NCBI GenBank assembly: GCA_003251015.1
Contig: QKIO01000073.1
Location: 1-38,038 of the forward strand
Direction: 5' to 3'
Length of the DNA: 38,038 nt
Source: Bacteroidales bacterium
GTDB lineage: Bacteria > Bacteroidota > Bacteroidia > Bacteroidales > Marinilabiliaceae
Position numbers and translations under genes: made by a program. The notes below the pieces were generated by a model. The model made no database searches. It was not told where the DNA came from and saw nothing but the letters and a program-made list of their open reading frames with translations. This document shows positions 32,081-38,038 of this stretch, one piece after another (within the stretch, counting starts at the first letter, position 1; each line of letters begins with the position of its first letter).

Positions 32081-34620
32081 TGAGTAAGTACAACTTTGTT
32101 CAACGTATCGGAAGTGCAGCAGGTAAAGCCATTGTAAGCCGTTTAAAAAGCAGCACCTTATATGCAGAATACTATAAGCGACAAGATAAAGCTAAGTATG
32201 AGCGACAGTCTACGATTTATAAACGCAAGGAATTAAAAGACTGGACCAATGCTGTAACAATGGCAACCGACCCCGAAAACCCAAGGCGAGGTGAATTAAT
32301 GCGCTTTTATCAATCTTTGAAACTTGACCTTCATTTAGCATCGGTAATAGATACACGCATTCTTAGGGTTCAGCGTTCATCATACAAAATTGTTAACGAA
32401 AAAGGTGAAGAAAACGAAGCCTTAAAAGAACTGTTAGAACGTCCTTGGTTTGATGACCTCGTACGTTTAATCATTGGTAAAACTTTCCAAGGCACAACAC
32501 TTATCGAGCTGTTCGATCTTGATGAGACAGGTGAGTTAAGTCGCGTGAGCGAAATCCCACAATCAAACTTCATTCCTCAACAGGGAATTATCATCAACGA
32601 AGAGTACGATGATAAAGGCACAAGTTACCGGGAAGGAACTTACAAAGATTTCTATGTTCAAGTTGGTAATGATTGGGAACTGGGTATGCTAAACCAATTA
32701 GCCATGATTGTACTGGCTAAAAAGTTGGGACTTGGTTCTTGGATGAGCTACATTGAGAAGTTTGGTGTACCTCCTTTGTTTGCCATCACCGAACGCATGG
32801 ACAACACTCGTAGAGATGAGCTATTTGCAATGCTGCAAGATTTCAGAATGAATCACTTTGCCGTATTACAAGGCAATGAGAAGATTGAAGTACCAAACAA
32901 CTACAATGTTGATGCTTACAACTCCTTTAAAGCCTTAATCAACGACATTTGCAACAAGGAATTAAGCAAGGCAGTTCTTGGTGGTACTGCAATGGTTGAT
33001 GAAAAGAGCTTTGTTGGTTCTGCTGAGATTCAAGAACGAGTAGCCCAAGACCGTCACGAAGCGGATAAATTGACGTTTAAACACTTCTTCAACACGCAAA
33101 TTCGCCAACGTTTAGCAAAATTGAGCAGCGTATATGCTGAGTTTGCAACGCACACTTTAGTGTGGGATAATCAGGAGACCTTAGACATCACCAGTTACAT
33201 CGATGCTGTTCAAAAGCTGTCTTCATCGTTCGAATTCGATATTGAAGAAGTACGCAACCGTACAGGCTTGCCGATTACAGCAATGAAAACGCTTAATCCA
33301 GTAACTAATACTGACGATCCCAACGCTCAAAAAAAAAAAGAACTTGAAGCAGACTTTAAACGATTAGGCAATGCTCCTTATATGGCATTAGTAAACGCAT
33401 GGGATGTTTTTGCAGCCACATGGGATGCAGCCATAGATCGTTTAGCCAATCAAATCTACAACGGTGAAGTAAAACCCACCGACCTTGATAAGGATTTAGT
33501 ATTAAAGAACTATGCTGCCTTTAATAAAGAAGCTGAGAAAGCTTGGGGCAAAGGTTACTACAACGAGAAGTTAACCCGGGACTTCCGGGAAAACTTTTTG
33601 AGGTTTGCCGGAGCTAAATCCCACGACTTAATGAAGCATTTAAACGGTTTAAACACCAAAGAAACATCGAAAGACGACTTCATTAAACAAGCAAAAGCGA
33701 TTGTTCAAAAACACAATGCCCAATATTTAGAAACTGAGCTTCGTTTTTGTGGTAGTTCGGTGAGTGCAGCTCAAGCCTATGCAACATATTTAGAAGATGT
33801 CAACCAATATCCAAACCTTAAGTGTCGCACCATGGGGGATGATGATGTTCGTGAAAATCACGCAGCAAACGAAGGCCTTGTAAAGCCTGTAAAAGAATGG
33901 AAAGCTTTACCACCATTCGACCATAACTGCCGATGTTGGTTAGAACAAACTACCGATCCACCATCAGACGGTAGAACCTTAAAAGGCATTAAATTCAGTA
34001 ACAATCCCCACAACACTGGAGAAGTTTTTACACAAGACCAAAGCTACTTCATGAACGTTGCACGCAAAGACCAGGGGATTATTCGTGACAATACAGAACG
34101 AATGAAAAGCTTCATGCCATACAATCAAACCATTGATGTAGGCGACAACAAAGTATTTGTCAATGACTTTTCTGACTTAGCTGATACAGAACTATGCATT
34201 GATGCAGCCAAGAAAATTGCACCTATAATAGAAAAGAACATTTACATTTTGCCCCACATAAACCCAAGTGATAAATCTTCTGTTAAAAATCCTGAAATCG
34301 GAGTAGGAAAACCCGGCGTTTTGGCCGATTTAAAATCATGGGATCCAAAGAAGACTACCAAAACGGAAAATTTTGTAAAAAACAATGTTTATGCCGCCAA
34401 TAAACAAGGATGTGAGTGGGTAATCTTGGATTTAACAGATGCCATTGAAGAAAACTCTTTGGCTATTGCTGCACGAAAATTAAGAGGTGATTTATCAGAT
34501 AAAAGTAAGATGAATCAAAGAATTAAACAGGTTGTAATTATCAAGGATGATAAGGTCTTAAAGGTATCTCGAAAGCAGATTAATAGCAATGATTTTATGA
34601 CCTATTTCAAGATAGACTAA
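32080..34620 (+). CDS. Portal (DUF935) - MuF - nuclease-like toxin fusion, 846 aa
   Basis: Three parts are visible. Residues about 55-420 form a DUF935 portal (LDLHLASVIDTRILRVQRS, AVLGGTAMVDEKSF, helical end). Residues about 430-650 form a Mu F-like head morphogenesis domain with MGDDDVRENHAANEG and CRCWLEQ (Cys617, Cys619). Residues about 690-846 resemble the BECR-type nuclease/CdiA-CT domains fused to MuF proteins (IGVGKPGVLADLK, QGCEWVILDL, basic end). In Mu, portal (gp29) and F (gp30) are separate. MuF-linked toxins are known in other temperate phages and may be delivered with the head contents. No immunity gene follows. Confidence 0.8.
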   Translation: MSKYNFVQRIGSAAGKAIVSRLKSSTLYAEYYKRQDKAKYERQSTIYKRKELKDWTNAVTMATDPENPRRGELMRFYQSLKLDLHLASVIDTRILRVQRSSYKIVNEKGEENEALKELLERPWFDDLVRLIIGKTFQGTTLIELFDLDETGELSRVSEIPQSNFIPQQGIIINEEYDDKGTSYREGTYKDFYVQVGNDWELGMLNQLAMIVLAKKLGLGSWMSYIEKFGVPPLFAITERMDNTRRDELFAMLQDFRMNHFAVLQGNEKIEVPNNYNVDAYNSFKALINDICNKELSKAVLGGTAMVDEKSFVGSAEIQERVAQDRHEADKLTFKHFFNTQIRQRLAKLSSVYAEFATHTLVWDNQETLDITSYIDAVQKLSSSFEFDIEEVRNRTGLPITAMKTLNPVTNTDDPNAQKKKELEADFKRLGNAPYMALVNAWDVFAATWDAAIDRLANQIYNGEVKPTDLDKDLVLKNYAAFNKEAEKAWGKGYYNEKLTRDFRENFLRFAGAKSHDLMKHLNGLNTKETSKDDFIKQAKAIVQKHNAQYLETELRFCGSSVSAAQAYATYLEDVNQYPNLKCRTMGDDDVRENHAANEGLVKPVKEWKALPPFDHNCRCWLEQTTDPPSDGRTLKGIKFSNNPHNTGEVFTQDQSYFMNVARKDQGIIRDNTERMKSFMPYNQTIDVGDNKVFVNDFSDLADTELCIDAAKKIAPIIEKNIYILPHINPSDKSSVKNPEIGVGKPGVLADLKSWDPKKTTKTENFVKNNVYAANKQGCEWVILDLTDAIEENSLAIAARKLRGDLSDKSKMNQRIKQVVIIKDDKVLKVSRKQINSNDFMTYFKID

Positions 34621-34702
34621 AATACAAAAGGTTGATGCCGGAAACATCAACCTTCGAGCACAGATTGAGCAACGCTCGCTCTGTAATACAAATATACGAC
34701 AT
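34621..34702 (+). other. Structured gap after the toxin domain
   Basis: Two hairpins are possible. One is AAGGTTGATG / CATCAACCTT (10 bp, around 34628-34655). The other is a longer stem built from CAGATTGAGC and GCTCGCTCTG (34660-34684). There is no T-run, so not clear terminators. They may set translation of the next gene or be a remnant of a lost immunity gene. Confidence 0.4.
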
Positions 34703-35317
34703 ATGGCACGAAAAAACAAGGTACCTGAATTTATGCAGATAGCTAGAGAACTGCAAAAGAATGCTTCACGCTACGCAGCAAGTGAGGCAGTTAAGTTCTT
34801 TAAAGAAAGCTTTGTGAAAGGTGGTTTTACAGATGCTTCATTTCAAAAATGGCAACAAAGCAATGGCCCATTAGCAGGCAAAAGAACCATGTACAACAGA
34901 GGTTCACTAATGCGCTCCATTAAAAAGCAAACTGTTACCATGGAGAAAGTCGTTGTCATTGCCGATTCACCTTATGCTGCTATTCATAATCAAGGCGGTT
35001 ATATTGTTGTAACTACACGAATGAAGAAATATTTTTGGGCGAAGTTCTACGAGTTAAGCGGTAGTGTATCGGTCAATAAACAAGGTGCGGTTTCTTTAAA
35101 CAAAAAGAATGTTTCAATAGGTAAGAAAGCAATGTTTTGCCGTGCAATGGCATTAAAGACTGTTGGCTCAAGAATAAAGATACCACAACATCAATTCATG
35201 GGACACAGTAAAGCTTTAATGAACAACTTCGACTTATGGTTTGGCGAGGTGATAAGAAAACAGGTAGAACAACAGTTCAACAACAATTCAATTCAGATCA
35301 ATTTAAAAGACGTTTAA
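34703..35317 (+). CDS. Virion morphogenesis protein, Mu gpG-like
   Basis: This 204-aa protein fits the phage virion morphogenesis family (Mu gpG / P2 gpS, tail completion). It has an N-terminal basic helix, a middle with FQKWQQSNGPLAGKRTMYNRGSLMRSIK, an AAIHNQGG motif, and IKIPQHQFMGHS. The RGSL...IHNQGG pair is typical. It would help finish and join the tail to the head. It is the gene after F in Mu, as here. Confidence 0.8.
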   Translation: MARKNKVPEFMQIARELQKNASRYAASEAVKFFKESFVKGGFTDASFQKWQQSNGPLAGKRTMYNRGSLMRSIKKQTVTMEKVVVIADSPYAAIHNQGGYIVVTTRMKKYFWAKFYELSGSVSVNKQGAVSLNKKNVSIGKKAMFCRAMALKTVGSRIKIPQHQFMGHSKALMNNFDLWFGEVIRKQVEQQFNNNSIQINLKDV

Positions 35318-35329
35318 ACACTATTTAAA
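35313..35329 (+). repeat. TTTAAA-N5-TTTAAA element, copy before the gp37-like gene
   Basis: TTTAAA-CACTA-TTTAAA, perfect half-sites, ending 11 nt before the start at 35341. Its first bases overlap the stop codon of the gpG-like gene. Confidence 0.7.
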
Positions 35330-35340
35330 TAATACCTCTT

Positions 35341-35889
35341 ATGGAAGCATGGACAGACTTATATAAGGAAGTAGCACAACGCATACAAGACCGCATCCCC
35401 GAAATACAATGGGTCGACTTGTGGCACGAACAAGTTTCGTATTTATCAGAAGACATACCTTTCCCAACACCTGCGGCATTCATTGCTTTTAGATTAGATA
35501 ACTGTGAGGATTTAAGCCAGTTAATTCAAAAGTGCGATCTGCAAGTCGACATTTACTTATTCTTCGAAACATTTAGTGATTCCTACCTTGGTTCTTTCAA
35601 TCAAGATAGTGCTACAGAATACTTAAGAATCCTAACAAAGCTACACACTTGCTTTCATGGTATAAGTGGAGAACACTTTTTCCAAATGAGCCGTGTCGCT
35701 ATGGGTAGAGAAGAATCCGGAGGTGCTGGTAACTTTTACCGTATTTCATTCAACTGCAACGTAGAAGACGCTAGCGCCCAAGCCGAGTTTAACCAAAATA
35801 CGGTTAACCAAGTAACTGTTGTTAATGAGCCAATTGAAAGACCATCAACAACAGACACAGAACCACTATTTATTATAGAACAGTATTAA
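35341..35889 (+). CDS. gp37/DUF1834-like tail terminator (putative)
   Basis: This 182-aa protein has a tail-terminator-like layout: an N-terminal helix (MEAWTDLYKEVAQRIQ), strand with PFPTPAAFIAF, CDLQVDIYLFF, a helix (YLRILTKLHTCFHG), then a C-terminal strand and disordered tail. By position it fits Mu gp37 (DUF1834), which caps the tail tube. Last gene of the late (+) operon. Confidence 0.6.
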   Translation: MEAWTDLYKEVAQRIQDRIPEIQWVDLWHEQVSYLSEDIPFPTPAAFIAFRLDNCEDLSQLIQKCDLQVDIYLFFETFSDSYLGSFNQDSATEYLRILTKLHTCFHGISGEHFFQMSRVAMGREESGGAGNFYRISFNCNVEDASAQAEFNQNTVNQVTVVNEPIERPSTTDTEPLFIIEQY

Positions 35890-35895
35890 GAAATA

Positions 35896-35935
35896 ATAAC
35901 GAAATGGTGTTAAGTCTTTGAGCACCTATCGTTAT
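35896..35935. terminator. Hairpin between convergent genes (bidirectional terminator)
   Basis: An imperfect stem made of ATAACGA (35896-35902) and TCGTTAT (35929-35935), extended by GGTG/CACC. It separates the end of the late (+) operon from the convergent small gene. The following T stretch is short, so efficiency is uncertain. Confidence 0.5.
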
Positions 35936-35939
35936 GCTA

Positions 35940-36158
35940 TTAATTACTTTTTGCCTGCTTTAGTAGTTTATTATAGTAGGCGAGATTCTCTTTATTATAA
36001 TAAATTCGCGAATAAATATACTTCTTATCAAGGTAGAAGTACTTCTGTGATAACTCTTGTAAAACGTCGTCCATACGTAGGCGCTTTACGTCATACAATT
36101 CGTAGAACTTATCTACAATTGCTCTGTCTCTAGCTTCTTTTAATTCAGGATTGCGCAT
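35940..36158 (-). CDS. Small basic regulator-like protein, 72 aa
   Basis: A helical, charged protein (ARDRAIVDKFYELYDVKRLRMDDVLQELSQKYFYLDKKYIYSRIYY) with a pattern of helices compatible with a helix-turn-helix, like small DNA-binding proteins near the ends of Bacteroidota phages. Family not established. Three 12-bp iterons lie 57 nt upstream of its start (36215-36250), which may be its own operators or sites for another regulator. It is oriented toward the late operon. Confidence 0.55.
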   Translation of the reverse strand: MRNPELKEARDRAIVDKFYELYDVKRLRMDDVLQELSQKYFYLDKKYIYSRIYYNKENLAYYNKLLKQAKSN

Positions 36159-36214
36159 ATTAAATAGGTCTTATGCAAAAATAGAAACCTTCAGGATAAA
36201 TCCATAAACAAAAA

Positions 36215-36250
36215 TTGTAAGGTAATTTGTAAGGTATCTTGTAAGGTAAC
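36215..36250. repeat. Three tandem 12-bp iterons TTGTAAGGTANN
   Basis: TTGTAAGGTAAT, TTGTAAGGTATC, TTGTAAGGTAAC, with no gaps; only the last two bases vary. A tandem site of this kind usually binds a protein cooperatively. Candidates are the neighbouring small protein, the repressor, or transposase end-binding. Confidence 0.8.
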
Positions 36251-36278
36251 GGTTGATTTTATAGCTTGTACTTATAAA

Positions 36279-36310
36279 AACGTCAATACACTTTGAATAG
36301 TATTGACGTT
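36279..36310. terminator. Bidirectional intrinsic terminator
   Basis: An 11-bp perfect stem AACGTCAATAC (36279-36289) / GTATTGACGTT (36300-36310), 10-nt loop, A-run before and T-run after. It would stop transcripts arriving from the ATPase gene on the minus strand. Confidence 0.75.
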
Positions 36311-36532
36311 ATTTTTATGATCTTTATGCCTAATTATATCAACCACTTAACTAGGGCTTAAATGGTTTTAATTTTTGGCTGCATTATTATAACACAATTC
36401 AATGAATATTCAAACTACTTACACCATTCGTTCTAGTCTAAAAATGGCTAAAAATGGATTGCAATCCTTATTAATCAACACTTTAAACCATTTTTGTTCG
36501 AGCAACAATATTTACATCATTCGTAGTACCCC

Positions 36533-37837
36533 TTATATGAAATCTAATGACTGGTTTTCAAATGTTGATTTTAACCATGTAGTAGTTATAGTTTTATCAA
36601 ATTCCAATTCTTTAACTAGTCCCACTTCAGGAGTGATACTTAAAAATTGCACATCATTTTTTATTTGATTGTAACTCTGCAAAAAACTACAAGTAGGTTC
36701 CCATTTTTTGTAATATGGGATTGATTCACTTTTTACATCTGCATCTAAAAATGAGATAGTCTTAACATTATCACTAAACACATAACCTTTAGCTTGATTA
36801 TGAAAATCAACAACACTTGAGAAAGGGCCTATTGGGATTATTTTAACATCTGGAATTACACCAGTCACTTTTTTAAAATGATTTAGTTTTGTTTGTAAAT
36901 AAAACTTTGCCATCATATCTTCTACAAAAAATACTGCATCTGGAGAAATATCTTCTTGGTATGCAATCTCTCCAATTGCTCTAGCTGGAAAACAGTTTTC
37001 ATGCACTACAATGTTACCATGTACATCATACTCTAGGAAAATAATATTCTTACAATTCTTAATTAAACTAACAGAATGGGTAGAAAATATTGTTACTATA
37101 TTTTTCTCTATTGATATAGTTTTAAGAAAATTATATAAACTAATCTGAACTTTTGGATGTAATGCCAATTCGAATTCATCTATAAGTAAAAGTGAATTCG
37201 ATTGCATTGATTTCAAACCTATTAATAGATTTAGAATTAATATTTCACCAAAACTAAAATTCTTTTCTGAATAATATTGGTTCTTATTTCCGACCTTCCC
37301 TTCTTTTAAAAGATATGCAATATTATTCCGATGATTAGCAAATACTCCACGTGCTTTAGCGTCTATGCTTATTGTTCTTAACTCAGAAAACTTTTCTGTC
37401 AAGAATATTGTGTTCATTGCATCAATTAGCCACTGGTCTGCTTTTCTAATTTTATGTACATTTAATTCTTCATTATGTACATATAGCCTAGCTCCTGTTG
37501 GTGGAAAAAACATAACATTATTAAATCCAAATTCTTTCAATATTTTACTATTGCCTTTGGGTTTAGGTGTCCACCTTGTTTTTCTATAGGCATATTCAAC
37601 TTTCTTATTATTTACAGTGTAAGTTACATTACCCTTAAACTCATCAATTGTTCCATTAATTGAGGTTTTCATATTATCTCTAAAGGCATTTCCATATCCA
37701 ATTCTATGAATACAACTCAATAACGTTGACTTTCCAATTCCATTGACACCTGTAAGAAGATAAACACCTTTCTTTTTGGGGATATTAAACTCTAATCTTT
37801 TAATATTCTTTATGTTATTAATAGTAATGTCAGCCAT
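36533..37837 (-). CDS. OLD-like AAA/ABC ATPase with TOPRIM-like C-terminal part
   Basis: This 434-aa protein has an SMC/ABC-type ATPase: Walker A GVNGIGKST (30-38), signature-like FSFGE (194-198), Walker B LLLIDEFE (216-223) and H-loop FSTHS (251-255). After it, FFVEDMMAK (Glu306) and SFLDADV (Asp365/Asp367) look like the acidic motifs of a TOPRIM nuclease, as in OLD-family proteins, many of them phage-defence factors. It is AT-rich like the left-flank gene and unlike the phage. It is probably host or cassette DNA interrupted by the prophage; a phage-borne defence gene is the alternative. Confidence 0.75.
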   Translation of the reverse strand: MADITINNIKNIKRLEFNIPKKKGVYLLTGVNGIGKSTLLSCIHRIGYGNAFRDNMKTSINGTIDEFKGNVTYTVNNKKVEYAYRKTRWTPKPKGNSKILKEFGFNNVMFFPPTGARLYVHNEELNVHKIRKADQWLIDAMNTIFLTEKFSELRTISIDAKARGVFANHRNNIAYLLKEGKVGNKNQYYSEKNFSFGEILILNLLIGLKSMQSNSLLLIDEFELALHPKVQISLYNFLKTISIEKNIVTIFSTHSVSLIKNCKNIIFLEYDVHGNIVVHENCFPARAIGEIAYQEDISPDAVFFVEDMMAKFYLQTKLNHFKKVTGVIPDVKIIPIGPFSSVVDFHNQAKGYVFSDNVKTISFLDADVKSESIPYYKKWEPTCSFLQSYNQIKNDVQFLSITPEVGLVKELEFDKTITTTWLKSTFENQSLDFI

Positions 37838-38038
37838 TTTATATTCTATTATGCCTTATTATTTTCTCTAATTATTCTGCGCGGTAATTGCCGATAACGG
37901 CTTTGTTCATGAAACGTAGGGCAAATTAATAGCACTACAGCTCCTTAGCCCAACTGAGCCAAAGGAAAAGTTTTCGAGTTTAATTATTTTAGTTAATCGA
38001 ATCATTTTGCTTTGGCGAACATGAAGATAGCACAAAAG
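37838..38038. other. Right flank with repeat related to the left flank
   Basis: No gene is seen. 37885-37898 read on the minus strand as GTTATCGGCAATTA, sharing two 9-mers (GTTATCGGC and CGGCAATTA) with 238-268 at the left. The remaining sequence resembles a long intergenic repeat with an internal inverted pair (GCCAAAG / CTTTGGC), which I associate from memory with Bacteroidota genomes. Confidence 0.4.

Larger units (their letters stand above)
36159..36532. other. Intergenic region across the probable right prophage end
   Basis: No gene is supported here. It contains the iterons (36215-36250), a bidirectional hairpin (36279-36310), a palindrome GGATTGCAATCC (36456-36467) and two direct copies of CTAAAAATGG. 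The prophage right end probably lies within this stretch, but neither a terminal CA with a matching 5-bp target duplication nor inverted ends could be fixed by eye. Confidence 0.5.

Noticed and set aside
33636-33655. TTTAAA-CGG-TTTAAA as a further copy of the 17-bp element
   Set aside because: Spacer is 3 nt and it lies inside a gene; not counted.
36215-36250. Iterons as a CRISPR array
   Set aside because: 12-bp units with no spacers between; no cas genes.
213-36354. Possible 5-bp target duplication CTTAA next to TG (left) and CA (right)
   Set aside because: The ends show no inverted similarity, and one 5-mer match is expected by chance among so many TG/CA pairs.
36402-36668. 88-codon plus-strand frame across the end of the ATPase gene
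   Set aside because: Its second half is the complement of the ATPase coding sequence; no homology seen.

Overview
This window holds an essentially complete Mu-like transposable, contractile-tailed prophage of a Bacteroidota host, flanked by about 0.7 kb and 1.7 kb of different, more AT-rich DNA. The host phylum is inferred from three things. Promoter boxes fit the Bacteroidota form (TTTG about 20 bp before TAnnTTTG). Shine-Dalgarno sites are almost absent. Several proteins (DUF4494-like, DUF6046-like, the baseplate set) resemble families I know mainly from Bacteroidota phages. Mu-type identity rests on a DDE transposase next to a MuB-like ATPase, DUF3164-like and GemA-like proteins, and a DUF935 portal, MuF, gpG, DUF1320 and DUF2586 sheath set.

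Layout. (1) 1-703: left flank, with a repeat-like element and a small unknown gene. (2) 764-1771: immunity switch, an S24/LexA-like repressor (-) against a small early regulator (+), with paired 14-bp operators and face-to-face promoters. (3) 1800-9658: early/middle operon (+) with transposase, MuB, a zinc protein, DUF3164, DUF4494, cytosine methylase, GemA, a P-loop ATPase and small proteins. It contains a tRNA T-arm-like element and ends in a terminator. (4) 9742-10983: two exported or membrane-anchored accessory proteins (+). (5) 10996-11871: adenine methylase (-). (6) 11872-12047: highly structured intergenic region. (7) 12048-29365: long late operon (-). Read in its own direction it runs protease/scaffold, major capsid, sheath, tube, frameshifted tail chaperone, tape measure, baseplate, lysis cassette, baseplate J, fibres. 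(8) 29563-35889: second structural operon (+) with terminases, DUF1320, a portal-MuF-toxin fusion, gpG and gp37-like. (9) 35940-36158: small (-) gene with 12-bp iterons upstream. (10) 36311-38038: right flank with an OLD-like ATPase gene and a repeat related to the left one.

Working together: transposase and MuB integrate and replicate the phage under repressor control, methylases may protect the DNA, and two divergent late operons build the head and tail and lyse the cell. In Mu the structural genes are colinear; here the protease-to-fibre block is inverted relative to terminase-portal.

The main unusual features are:
- a 17-bp TTTAAA-N5-TTTAAA element repeated just before seven start codons, always in gene orientation;
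- a -1 frameshift site T TTT TTA in the tail chaperone gene;
- an in-frame TGA in the gp25-like baseplate gene, which could make the prophage defective;
- a portal-MuF protein carrying a C-terminal nuclease-like toxin domain;
- a u-spanin-like lysis protein;
- two heptamer tandem repeats at gene junctions.
The exact prophage ends could not be fixed by eye.
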